60,804 nucleotides of DNA, from NCBI RefSeq assembly GCF_026991495.1, contig NZ_JALXBJ010000021.1, positions 1-60,804 of the forward strand. Reading direction: 5' to 3'. This DNA comes from Thermococcus sp. (GTDB lineage Archaea > Methanobacteriota_B > Thermococci > Thermococcales > Thermococcaceae). This document shows, one piece after another, positions 41,351-49,417 of this stretch. Position numbers and translations under genes: made by a program. Within the stretch, counting starts at the first letter, position 1. Every line of letters begins with the position of its first letter. Under the pieces are notes generated by a model that did not search any database, was not told the DNA's origin, and saw only the letters and a program-made list of their open reading frames with translations.

Positions 41351-41547
41351 TCCCCTCCCCCGCTCCCTGCGACGACAACCTTCTCTTCAGCGGGCTTAGC
41401 GGTTATGACGAGCTTGCCTCCGACGTCCTTGATCTCCATGACGACCTCGGAGACTCCCTTTCCCGCGCCACCACCGAAGGCCTCGGCCATCTTCCCAAGA
41501 ACCTCGTCGGCCATCTCAACCGTCATGTTGGCAACAAGCTTCGCCAT
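41347..41547 (-). CDS. small protein of unknown function, partner of the next
   Basis: A 66-residue protein: AKLVANMTVEMADEVLGKMAEAFGGGAGKG followed by EVVMEIKDVGGKLVITAKPAEEKVVVAGSGGGE. ATG 41547 follows GAGGTGATTCC. Promoter: AT-rich box (minus AAATTTAAATATTTTG, about 41606-41590). It diverges from an HTH regulator across a region with two overlapping palindromes and may be under its control. Confidence 0.65.
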   Translation of the reverse strand: MAKLVANMTVEMADEVLGKMAEAFGGGAGKGVSEVVMEIKDVGGKLVITAKPAEEKVVVAGSGGGE

Positions 41548-41621
41548 GGAATCACCTCCCTCGGTTTTTCATACCCCAATCTGAGTTCAAAATATTTAAA
41601 TTTTTCGATAATTTTCGTTTA

Positions 41622-41649
41622 TTCAGTTTAAACTGAACAATATGTTCAG
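41622..41649. promoter_or_regulatory. overlapping palindromes in the 41547/41688 divergent promoter
   Basis: TTCAGTTTAAACTGAA (41622-41637) is a perfect 16-bp palindrome. CTGAACA-ATA-TGTTCAG (41633-41649) is an inverted repeat that shares its left arm with it. Together they give three regularly placed TTCAG/CTGAA half-sites directly upstream of the TATA-like GGATTAAAACG (about 41657) of the HTH gene. This is the arrangement of an autoregulated operator. Confidence 0.65.
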
Positions 41650-41687
41650 CCAAAAGGATTAAAACGATTGGAACAATATTTGGAACT

Positions 41688-42110
41688 ATGAAAGGCGAAG
41701 AAAGTCCCAAGTTCTATGTGGAAAAGATCCTCGAAAGCTTTGGCTATCCACCTGCTCCCGCCAGGATCTATGCCCAGTTGCTCTTTTCAGAGAGACCGAA
41801 AACGATAACAGAGCTCGCCGAAGAAACCGGACTCGGAAAGTCAACGGTCTCCACATCCCTGAGACTTTTAGAACACGACGGGCTGGTCTATTCAACGAAG
41901 GTGGGGAAGAAAAAGCTCTACTACGCCAGAAGTGCCCTGAACAGGCTGTTGCTTTTCCCAGACAGAATCCTTAAGGAGTACGTTGTCCCCCTGAGGAAGT
42001 TGCTGGAAAAGAACCCGGAGAAAAACAAGAACATACTCAAGGACGTCAAAGAGTTCGAGGAACTTGCCCGTGCAATACTCAAACTGATGGAGGAGTACTC
42101 AAAATCCTAA
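41688..42110 (+). CDS. winged-helix transcriptional regulator (GbsR/MarR or TrmB-like HTH)
   Basis: A 140-residue protein with an HTH at about residues 34-75: KTITELAEETGLGKSTVSTSLRLLEHDGLVYSTKVGKKKLYYA, where GKSTVSTSLRLLEHDG is the recognition helix and the following strands the wing. The C-terminal half is a Lys/Glu-rich helix (LRKLLEKNPEKNKNILKDVKEFEEL) likely to dimerise. ATG 41688 lies about 25 bp after the TATA box without a ribosome binding site, so the mRNA is probably leaderless. The likely targets are itself and the divergent small genes. The ligand is unknown. Confidence 0.8.
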   Translation: MKGEESPKFYVEKILESFGYPPAPARIYAQLLFSERPKTITELAEETGLGKSTVSTSLRLLEHDGLVYSTKVGKKKLYYARSALNRLLLFPDRILKEYVVPLRKLLEKNPEKNKNILKDVKEFEELARAILKLMEEYSKS

Positions 42111-42179
42111 ACGCTGAATGTCTGCCAAGTTGACCCTCATCAAAGAAGCTGGGCCGGAAACGAAAGGAGCAAAAAGCAG

Positions 42180-42719
42180 TCATATGAAGCCCCTTTTCAT
42201 TATCTCCCCCTCTATCTTCTTGACATCAACCCCCATGAGCTCAGCCTCGCCGCGGAGCCTCTGGTAGTGGGCCCACTCAACGTTTGCCAAGAACTCGTAG
42301 AGCTCTCTCGACTCCCTGTTCTCGGTTATTGAAGCCAAGTGCTCATAGAGCTTTTTGGCGATGAGTTCCGTCTCCATCGCAACCCTGAAGACGAACTCAA
42401 GGTTCGCGGGATTTTCAAGGGCCCTCGCGAGGTTGACGACCTCTACGTAGGGAACGTCAACCCTCTTTGGCTCCTCGCCGTAGGTCTTGACGTAGAGCCT
42501 TTTAAGGCAGTCTCCATGCTCCTCCGACTCCTTGGCAAGCTTCCTGAAGGTTGATACAAGCCCTGGGGGGAGCCGGAGCTCCTCGGCCTTCTTCGCTAAC
42601 TCCCAGTAAACCTCGGCTTCCTCGTACTCCCCGAAAGTCCAGTAGGCCAAGACACCCCTCTCGGAGAGTGAAAGGAGCATTTCCCTGAACCTCTTCAGCG
42701 TATCTTCAAGGTTCTCCAT
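42180..42719 (-). CDS. ferritin-like / rubrerythrin-type diiron protein (copy 3)
   Basis: A 179-residue four-helix protein with diiron-type Glu/His motifs: GEYEEAEVYWEL (helix 1 Glu), AKESEEHGDCL (helix 2 E-x-x-H), METELIAKKLYEHL (helix 3 Glu) and ANVEWAHYQRL (helix 4 E-x-x-H). Such proteins reduce peroxide or bind iron. It is the last of three tandem paralogues and lacks the rubredoxin domain of classical rubrerythrin. It starts 2 bp after its neighbour. Confidence 0.78.
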   Translation of the reverse strand: MENLEDTLKRFREMLLSLSERGVLAYWTFGEYEEAEVYWELAKKAEELRLPPGLVSTFRKLAKESEEHGDCLKRLYVKTYGEEPKRVDVPYVEVVNLARALENPANLEFVFRVAMETELIAKKLYEHLASITENRESRELYEFLANVEWAHYQRLRGEAELMGVDVKKIEGEIMKRGFI

Positions 42720-42721
42720 CC

Positions 42722-43204
42722 TCAGTCCTCCAGACCGAGCTGCCCCTTGAGGGAGGCCAGAGACTCGTAGTGCCCCCTTTCTATCTCCGCAAGCCGGAGG
42801 TAGGTCTCCCTGAGCCTCTCGTTACTGCATTCCTCGGCGAGCCTCCGATATATCGTCTCGGCGAGCTTCTCGCTCTCCATCGCTATCCTGAGGACGTCTT
42901 TGATGTCCTCCACCTTCCAGAACTTGCCGAGGACGTTCAGCGCTTCAACGTTCGGAACGTTAACCTCAACGAGCTCCTTCCCGTACTCAGCCCTGTAAAT
43001 CTTCAGAAGCTCGTCGCCGTGCCTCTTGGACTCATCGCCGAGCCTTTTGAAGGTCTCCACGACGTTATCTGGAAGGCCGAGCTCCTTCGCTCGTTCGGCC
43101 AGCTTCCAGTAAGTCTCGGCCTCCTCGTATTCGCCCTTAATCCAGTAGCTGAGGAGTTCGCGCTCGTCCAGCTTCCTTATCTCGTTCAAAATCTCCACGA
43201 CCAT
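42722..43204 (-). CDS. ferritin-like / rubrerythrin-type diiron protein (copy 2)
   Basis: A 160-residue paralogue: GEYEEAETYWKLAERAKELG, DESKRHGDELLK, AMESEKLAETIYRRLAEE and AEIERGHYESLASL give the same E, E-x-x-H, E, E-x-x-H order. ATG 43204 follows GGGTGATTGAA; the frame is open to 43261 but that part overlaps the upstream gene. It ends 2 bp before copy 3. Confidence 0.78.
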   Translation of the reverse strand: MVVEILNEIRKLDERELLSYWIKGEYEEAETYWKLAERAKELGLPDNVVETFKRLGDESKRHGDELLKIYRAEYGKELVEVNVPNVEALNVLGKFWKVEDIKDVLRIAMESEKLAETIYRRLAEECSNERLRETYLRLAEIERGHYESLASLKGQLGLED

Positions 43205-43205
43205 T

Positions 43206-43694
43206 TCAATCACCCAACCTTTCATATTCCCTTTTGAGGGCCTCGTAGTGAGTTTTCTCAACGGTGGCCAGCCTGAAGTAGAGCTCCTTTAGTTTCGGAT
43301 CCTCAACCTTCTCGGCGAGGGTCTTATAAGCGTTCATTGCTATGAGCTCGCTCTCCATGGCCGTCTTCAGGACTTCCCCGACCTGATCTGCTCTTTCGAA
43401 CTTTTCGATGACCGGGAGAACTTCTATCGGCGGTAGATCGCTCTCCGGTTCCTTAGAATAGCTCTCCCTGAAGAGTCTCGTCAGTTCTTTTGCATGTCTC
43501 TCCGAGTCCCTTGAGAGCTTTTCAAAGGCCTCAACCAGGCTTTTAGAAAGGCCGAGGTTCCTGGCGCGCTCGGCAAGCTGGCGGTAGAACTCGGCCTCCC
43601 CCCTTTCGCTCTTTATCCAGTATGCCAAGCCTTCCTCATAGGATAGCTTTGAGAGCCCCTCAATGACCTCATCAACGTCGAGCACCTCATTCAC
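43206..43694 (-). CDS. ferritin-like / rubrerythrin-type diiron protein (copy 1)
   Basis: A 162-residue paralogue: SERGEAEFYRQLAERARNLG, SRDSERHAKELTR, AMESELIAMNAYKTLAEK and ATVEKTHYEALKRE repeat the four-helix diiron pattern. GTG 43694 overlaps the ASCH gene stop by 8 bp; GTG 43685 is an alternative. First of three tandem copies, so local duplication is evident. Confidence 0.76.
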   Translation of the reverse strand: MNEVLDVDEVIEGLSKLSYEEGLAYWIKSERGEAEFYRQLAERARNLGLSKSLVEAFEKLSRDSERHAKELTRLFRESYSKEPESDLPPIEVLPVIEKFERADQVGEVLKTAMESELIAMNAYKTLAEKVEDPKLKELYFRLATVEKTHYEALKREYERLGD

Positions 43695-44031
43695 CCCCTA
43701 TCCACCCGACCGGCTCTATCTCTATGGCCACCACACCGTACTTTTTCTCCTTTTCCTCGCTGTAAAAGCGCCTGTAGACCTTTACGCCATCCTCGATGCT
43801 CTTTACCTCCGGAAGAACGTTCTCGATGCCTTCCTTTTCAAGCATCTCCCTGAACGATGAGTAAACGCGGACGTCCTTTACAACCGCTATGAGCTGGTTT
43901 TCGAAGATTACCATGTCACCGGGCTTTATCCCCTGCCTCTTCTCGTCGTATAGGCGCCCCTCGACCTTCTTTCTCCCCTCGGCTATGGCCTTCAGGTACT
44001 GGGGCTGAAGTCCCATCCTCCAAGTGGTCAT
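43687..44031 (-). CDS. ASCH domain protein
   Basis: A 114-residue PUA-like beta-barrel with the ASCH signature: LQPQYLKAIAEGRKKVEGRLYDEKRQGIKPGDMVIFEN, where GxKxxEgR and the PGD turn form the RNA or nucleotide binding cleft. Some ASCH proteins act on modified RNA; the target here is unknown. ATG 44031 follows GGTGAGCCC. It is translationally coupled to the diiron gene that follows. Confidence 0.88.
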   Translation of the reverse strand: MTTWRMGLQPQYLKAIAEGRKKVEGRLYDEKRQGIKPGDMVIFENQLIAVVKDVRVYSSFREMLEKEGIENVLPEVKSIEDGVKVYRRFYSEEKEKKYGVVAIEIEPVGWIGGE

Positions 44032-44040
44032 GGGCTCACC

Positions 44041-45153
44041 TCACAGCAGTGCCCTTATCAAGCTCGGGCTGACCCTCAGCAGACCGGCGAGGAGGCGCGG
44101 TCTCTTGGCTATCGCCTTGAAGGTTCTCAGGTGGTCGTCGAAGTCAGCCTCCTCCTCTATGACCCTCCTGGCTTCCTCGCTCGAGAGAACCCTGAAGATC
44201 CTCTCAATGCCCTCCTGGGTCAGGTTGAGGAAGACCCTCCTGAGCGTCAGCCCAAAGGATATCTGCCTTCTCACAGCTCTGCAGGAGCGCTCGTAGGAGC
44301 TTATCTCCCCCGAGAGAATGGCCCTGGCCAGGTGGTGGGCGCATATGGCCCCAAATACTATCCCGCCTGCTGTCGTTGGCTTTATCTGCAGTGCAGCGTC
44401 CCCGAGGAGGGCGGTGTTCCCCCTCACCCAGGGCTCCCTCCAGCCGAGCCCCACGACCCCGACCTTGAACTCAATCGCCGACGTTGGCTTTAGGTTCCTG
44501 AGCCTGAGAAAGCGTTCAAGGGAGCTCAGCTCCCCGAAGGTCCCCACCCGGGCGACTTCGTCCCCCAAGGGGGCAACCCACAGGAAGAACTCCTTGTTCA
44601 GGGACTTGTTCACCCACACCTCCGCGAACTCCCTTCTGAACTCCCCGAAAACCTCCAGCTCGTATCCCCTTAGGAACTCCGCCCTGCTCTTACTGCCGAT
44701 CTCCCTCGCAACAGTGCTCGCAACCCCGTCCGCTCCAACGTAGAACTTTGCCTCGACCTCGAACTCCTCCTTGAGGTGCGAGAGGCGGGCCCTCCTCCCC
44801 CTGAACCCTAAGAAGTTCGTGGCCATGAAGTAGTCGGCCCCCTTTCTGATTGCCTCCTTTGCGAGCTCCTTCTCAAGGTTTTCCCTGTCCACCACGTATG
44901 CCTGGGTTTTTTTCCTGGAAACCTCGAAGCTCTGAACCGCGGAATGAAAGACCGCTCCTCTGAGCCCGTTGATTACCGCCTCCTCGGGTAGGTTGAGGGC
45001 CTCGAAGCTCTCGGCCCCGATTATTCCGGTGCAGGCCTTGCCCCCGAAGGAGCCCTTCCTTTCAACGACGGCCACTTCGAGCTTTCCGGCCAGGAGCCTT
45101 GCGAGGTAGTTGCCAGCGAATCCCCCGCCGATTATGAGAACGTCGTACCTCAT
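44041..45153 (-). CDS. geranylgeranyl reductase family FAD-dependent oxidoreductase
   Basis: A 370-residue flavoprotein. The N-terminal Rossmann motif IIGGGFAGNYLARLLAG binds FAD ADP; the middle has YVVDRENLEKELAKEA and FYVGADGVASTVARE; GDAALQIKPTTAGGIVFGAICAHHLARAI is the second FAD motif. In archaea such enzymes saturate geranylgeranyl chains of membrane lipids. Another paralogue usually serves as the main reductase, so the substrate here is unsure. It could be co-transcribed with the ASCH gene 9 bp downstream. Confidence 0.82.
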   Translation of the reverse strand: MRYDVLIIGGGFAGNYLARLLAGKLEVAVVERKGSFGGKACTGIIGAESFEALNLPEEAVINGLRGAVFHSAVQSFEVSRKKTQAYVVDRENLEKELAKEAIRKGADYFMATNFLGFRGRRARLSHLKEEFEVEAKFYVGADGVASTVAREIGSKSRAEFLRGYELEVFGEFRREFAEVWVNKSLNKEFFLWVAPLGDEVARVGTFGELSSLERFLRLRNLKPTSAIEFKVGVVGLGWREPWVRGNTALLGDAALQIKPTTAGGIVFGAICAHHLARAILSGEISSYERSCRAVRRQISFGLTLRRVFLNLTQEGIERIFRVLSSEEARRVIEEEADFDDHLRTFKAIAKRPRLLAGLLRVSPSLIRALL

Positions 45154-45221
45154 CTCCTCCCCCGACTGGATTTGCCTTTGAACCCTAAAAACCTAACCTT
45201 TCTGGTTTAAAATCCGGCGGG

Positions 45222-46469
45222 CTAACTTATCTTGTACCTCAGTATCGCGGCGAGTCCGCCGAAGGCCTTGTAGAACTGCTGGCCCTCCTCCGTGTCGAGG
45301 GATATGACCTCAACGTTCGAGCCGGCTTCTTCGGCCATTTTTATTAGCTCCTCCGCCACGTCCCACTTCTCAAAGCTGATGTTCTGGCTGCCGCACCTCG
45401 GGCAGTGGGTGAGCCTCTTTTTGTAGGCCTGGAACTCGGCCTCGCCCATCGTTTTCACCTCTTCCCAGCCGCAGTTGTTGCACTTCGCGCGCACTCTAAC
45501 GCGGTCGTACCCCTCGCTTATGAGGAGCGTGTCAACGGCGCCGAGTTCGAGGGCCCTTCTGACCTCCCTTTCCCCGTAGGTTATCATCCCTGTGTCCTTG
45601 ACGAGGTGCCTGAAGAACTCCTGTATGAGCTTCTTCTCCCTGACGGCCTCCTGATCCTTCAGTATGTCGCTGGCCTTCTCTACGAGCTCCCTCAGACCGT
45701 ACTCCCCGCTGTAGCTTATGTCGACGACGCCTATTATCCTCTTCCTCAGCTCGTGGTGGAGGTAGTCGCCCTCTATGAAGTCCTCCTTCGTCGGCCCCGG
45801 GCCACCCACGATGATTCCCCTGAGCTCTCCCTTCTCAAGTAGGGGGAGGAACGCCCTGTTGGCGTGTTCCGCTATGCGCTTCATGAACTCGTGCGTCTCC
45901 TGCTCGCGGATGCGCTCGTAACGCCTCGCCGACTGACCACCAGCTCGGGTCTTTCCGGGGACGTTCGAAGTGAGGTCGTCTATGAGCTCTATCCTCTTTC
46001 CCCTTAGGAGGCCTATCGTGGCCTCGTTCTTCTCCACGGTTATGAGGCCGTAGGCGTCCTTTACTCGAAGCATCTCCTCAAGAGGCTCCGTGACAAAGGT
46101 CTGGTCGCATCGGTAGAGGCGGATCCTCAGCGGTTCGGGGGGGACGATGGCCCATAGCTTTATATCGCTGACGCCCTCCTGCTCGCTCACGTTGCCGACG
46201 AAGAGGGCGAGGCCGTTCTTTGGGGTCTGCCTGTAGAGCTTGAGGTGCTGCATGGCCCTCTCAAGCGCCCCTAAGACGTTCTTTCGCGTTGATTTGCTCT
46301 TTATGTTCTGAGCCGTCCCGTACTCCTCGCGGAGCTGCTGCATGACCTTGTTTATGTCATACCCGTCTGGTATGTAGATGCTGACGAGCTCCGTTGCCCG
46401 GCCTCGATACTTCTTCAGCTCCTCAACCCTCTTCTTGAGTTCGTACATTTCAGCCGACTTGTGAGACAT
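45222..46469 (-). CDS. prf1: peptide chain release factor aRF1
   Basis: Recognises all three stop codons and triggers peptide release in archaea. The 415-residue protein carries the NIKS codon-recognition motif ([13 protein letters not shown], about residue 58), the GGQ loop ([15 protein letters not shown], about 180) and a C-terminal domain with a zinc-finger-like CNNCGWEE ... HCPRCGSQN pair. Start ATG 46469 follows GGGTGATT; an ATG three codons earlier is less likely. Confidence 0.96.
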   Translation of the reverse strand: MSHKSAEMYELKKRVEELKKYRGRATELVSIYIPDGYDINKVMQQLREEYGTAQNIKSKSTRKNVLGALERAMQHLKLYRQTPKNGLALFVGNVSEQEGVSDIKLWAIVPPEPLRIRLYRCDQTFVTEPLEEMLRVKDAYGLITVEKNEATIGLLRGKRIELIDDLTSNVPGKTRAGGQSARRYERIREQETHEFMKRIAEHANRAFLPLLEKGELRGIIVGGPGPTKEDFIEGDYLHHELRKRIIGVVDISYSGEYGLRELVEKASDILKDQEAVREKKLIQEFFRHLVKDTGMITYGEREVRRALELGAVDTLLISEGYDRVRVRAKCNNCGWEEVKTMGEAEFQAYKKRLTHCPRCGSQNISFEKWDVAEELIKMAEEAGSNVEVISLDTEEGQQFYKAFGGLAAILRYKIS

Positions 46470-46554
46470 GAGAATCACCCCGTTACCTCGCCTGGGAAAA
46501 GCACGAGGGGGAAATTTATAAAGGTTTGGAGGGGGGCCAAAATCCCTCGGTGGG

Positions 46555-47118
46555 TCAGGTGAGCTTCTCCAGGGTTTCCCTCGCTATCTCGCCGAGCGGG
46601 ATCCACTTCTTTCCCTCGAACGGAAGAACAACCTTGTCCTCAACGTTCAGGAGCCCTTTAACGTCCTCCTCAAACTCCTTGAGCTTCAGCTCCCCTATAA
46701 CCACCAGCAAAAAGCCCTTCTGTTCGCTGTTGGCCGAGCTTAAGCTGCTCCTTATCTCCTCGACTATCCAACTTCTGTACCTCCCTATAAGATCCGGGAA
46801 CGTTTTGATGATGGAGTAGGCGAGGATCATGGCGTTCTCCTTGACGTAGGGATTTCTGCTGTGGATGAGGCCTAAGAGCTTTTTAAAGCTCTCTGGGGAG
46901 AACTGCTTCCCCATAAAATCCGGGTTGAGCTCAAGGAGCTGGGTGAAAACGAGCAGGGTATCCCCAACGATCCCCGGGTTCTCGTCGTCGAGGAGCTCAA
47001 CGAGTGCCTCGAAAACCTTCCTGTCCTTCACGGCCTCCTGGGTCAGAACCTCAAACTGGCCGTCCTCAAGCATCCCCCTGACCTTTTTCTTTTTCGATCC
47101 GAAGGAAAGGAACCCCAT
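46555..47118 (-). CDS. HEAT-repeat-like protein of unknown function
   Basis: A 187-residue all-helical protein. N-terminal basic [12 protein letters not shown] is followed by repeating helix pairs with Asn/Pro-marked turns ([49 protein letters not shown]), the pattern of HEAT or Armadillo-type scaffolds. ATG 47118 follows GGTGGT. No enzymatic motif. It is monocistronic, downstream of no obvious partner. Confidence 0.7.
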   Translation of the reverse strand: MGFLSFGSKKKKVRGMLEDGQFEVLTQEAVKDRKVFEALVELLDDENPGIVGDTLLVFTQLLELNPDFMGKQFSPESFKKLLGLIHSRNPYVKENAMILAYSIIKTFPDLIGRYRSWIVEEIRSSLSSANSEQKGFLLVVIGELKLKEFEEDVKGLLNVEDKVVLPFEGKKWIPLGEIARETLEKLT

Positions 47119-47224
47119 TATTACCACCGGCTTACCGCTCTATCCTTAATATATTCTAAATCAGGTTAAAGGTTTTTTGGACGCTAACGTTTTTAACCGA
47201 GACGATTATGGTGAAGGGGGAGCC

Positions 47225-49417
47225 ATGGTGGGTAAACCTCAGCTCAACGGAAGGATAACACTCGTGCTTGTAATCATTGCCTACCTTGCGACCAGGTTTT
47301 GGGCAGTATCTGGGGCCATGAACGAGTACTTCGACTACGATGAGGGGACTTACCTCCTGATAGCGAGGCTCATAAACCACGGCATCCTCCCCTACAGGGA
47401 TGTAATAGCGGTGCACCCGCCTTTTTACTACTACCTCCTCGCTCTCTGGATGAGGATTTTTGGGGACAGCTACGTTGTCGGGAGGTCTCTCTCCGTAGTC
47501 CTGGGCTTAGCTGCAGTTTACGTTGCCTACCTCACCGGAAGGGAACTCAGGGACTGGAAGCTGGGCGCCATCTTCGCAACTCTGGTAACCCTCGACCCGG
47601 TTATGGTCCAGATGAACAGCCTCGTCTTTCACGAGACCTCAATAGAGCTGTTCACGCTGCTCTCGCTCTACTTCTTCGTCAGGTACTTCAAGGGCGGCGG
47701 CTTAAAGCAGGCCTACATCTCACTCTTCTGGGCCGGTCTCGGGACGACATCGAAGTTTACAATAATCCCCTACGCGGTGGCACTTTACTTTGCAATCCTG
47801 TTCTTAGAGATGAGGGGGAGCAGAAAGCACTTAGAGGGGGTCTCGCGGGCCCTCCTGAGCAGGAAGCAGGTTTACATACTCCTCGGGTCGTACGCTCTCC
47901 TCGTTTCCCTCTTCGTGAGCGTGGTGGTTCTCTTCCCCTCGGATTTCCTGAGGGGTATCCTCATAGTCCCGGGCGTCCACGGGGTTGAGACCATAGGTCA
48001 GCTGATCTCGGTTGGCGTCTTCCTCGTGGTCTGGTCAACTTTAACCGTCTACGCCTTCAGGATCAGGTACATGCGCCCTCTCTTGGAGACCTGCCGCGAG
48101 CTCATTGGAAGCCTTTATCCTGCTCTCAAGCTCGCGCTTGCCCTCATTGCCCCGAAGCTGATCGTTGAGGTCCCCCTGGGTCTCCTCGTTTCCCGCGATT
48201 ACGTGCACCAGACCTACCTCTCCCAGAGCGCCCGCTACGCCCCGATCATAAACCCCTTTGAGTACATGAATTTCATTCTGAAGGACCTCAGAAACGGCAA
48301 GCCTGATTACCTCATAACCCGCGTTCCCCTTCTGCTCCTCCTCTTCCTTCTCTTCTTAGCCCTTGCGAGGGGGAAGAAGCCCAACGCCCCAATCGAGCTC
48401 AAAACCCTCTTCATCTTCAGCTTCATCTCCTACTTCTTAGTTTTTCCGATAGTCCCCATCCAGAGGTTTCTCTACCCCTTCTTCCTCGTTCTGTACATTA
48501 CAGTGCTCTACTCCCTGCTCGACATAAGGGTTGGAAGGCGCACCTTTGCAGGCTTTCTGATCGTTTCCATCATAATCCTCGGCTCGGCTGCTGCTGGAAT
48601 GGCCTACAGCTTCCCGCGGGGGAAGCTCCTCATCGCCTGGGCCTCCCACAGCCGGGAGCTTCGCGATGACCTCGGCGGCTACATAACCTCCAACTCCCTC
48701 CGGAACGGCACCTACCTCTCAATGAACCCCTTCAACGCCTACTACCTCCACCTCCCCGTGAACCCGCGCTACCTCGACGTCTTCGGGATAACCTACTTGG
48801 AGAGGGGCAACCTGCTGGAGAAGGCCTTCAATTCAAGTGACTACGTCCTGATAAGCACGTGGACGTATGCAATGATGGAGGCTTCTCCCGTCTTCAAGGA
48901 AAGGTTTGGGAGGCTCCTCTCGTACTGCCGGCAGAACTGCACCCTCCTCTTCGGCGGCTCCTACGAGAGAGGGGACGTTATGGAGCTCTACACGAGAACC
49001 GGCTTCCCAAAGAACGTCTCCTTCTCGCCGTACTTCGGGAAAGTGCGGCTCTGGCTCAGAGGTAGGGAACTCGGGTACCTATCCATAGACAACGAGAGCT
49101 CAGTTCTCATCAAAAGAACGGGTTCAGGGGAGTACCGCCTCCAAGTGAGGGTTAGAAGAAGGACCATTGGGTTCAAGGCAGTTCAGTCGAGCGGGGGAGT
49201 TGAGTTCCTGTTTCCCAACGCCACCTTGGTAACGCTGGAGTTCGCGGAACCTGCCGTGGTCATGAAGGGCAGCTCTCTCGCAGGGATCGGGCAGGGGGGA
49301 ACCTTTAGGGTTTACTTGGCCAGAAGGTCGTTCGAGGTTGATGTTAAAGGAACCATTGAGAGGATCGGCGAGAGAAAGGTGGTTGTGAGATGCTCCTCCC
49401 TCGAACTGCGCTCGTAG
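47225..49417 (+). CDS. GT39-family membrane glycosyltransferase
   Basis: A 730-residue protein of the dolichyl-phosphate-mannose protein mannosyltransferase (PMT/ArnT-like, GT-C) type. The catalytic acidic pair is visible in NEYFDYDEGTYLLIARL (about residues 33-49), followed by DVIAVHPPFYYYLLALWMRIFGDS and about 10-12 membrane helices, then a C-terminal soluble domain of about 200 residues that is beta-rich. It probably moves a lipid-linked sugar onto a surface protein or lipid outside the cell. ATG 47225 follows GGGGGA. It overlaps the next gene by 28 bp. Confidence 0.82.
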   Translation: MVGKPQLNGRITLVLVIIAYLATRFWAVSGAMNEYFDYDEGTYLLIARLINHGILPYRDVIAVHPPFYYYLLALWMRIFGDSYVVGRSLSVVLGLAAVYVAYLTGRELRDWKLGAIFATLVTLDPVMVQMNSLVFHETSIELFTLLSLYFFVRYFKGGGLKQAYISLFWAGLGTTSKFTIIPYAVALYFAILFLEMRGSRKHLEGVSRALLSRKQVYILLGSYALLVSLFVSVVVLFPSDFLRGILIVPGVHGVETIGQLISVGVFLVVWSTLTVYAFRIRYMRPLLETCRELIGSLYPALKLALALIAPKLIVEVPLGLLVSRDYVHQTYLSQSARYAPIINPFEYMNFILKDLRNGKPDYLITRVPLLLLLFLLFLALARGKKPNAPIELKTLFIFSFISYFLVFPIVPIQRFLYPFFLVLYITVLYSLLDIRVGRRTFAGFLIVSIIILGSAAAGMAYSFPRGKLLIAWASHSRELRDDLGGYITSNSLRNGTYLSMNPFNAYYLHLPVNPRYLDVFGITYLERGNLLEKAFNSSDYVLISTWTYAMMEASPVFKERFGRLLSYCRQNCTLLFGGSYERGDVMELYTRTGFPKNVSFSPYFGKVRLWLRGRELGYLSIDNESSVLIKRTGSGEYRLQVRVRRRTIGFKAVQSSGGVEFLFPNATLVTLEFAEPAVVMKGSSLAGIGQGGTFRVYLARRSFEVDVKGTIERIGERKVVVRCSSLELRS

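Noticed and set aside
42110-42180. Possible C/D box RNA at the TCATCA near 42137
   Set aside because: A single C-like box without D, C' or D' partners at suitable spacing.
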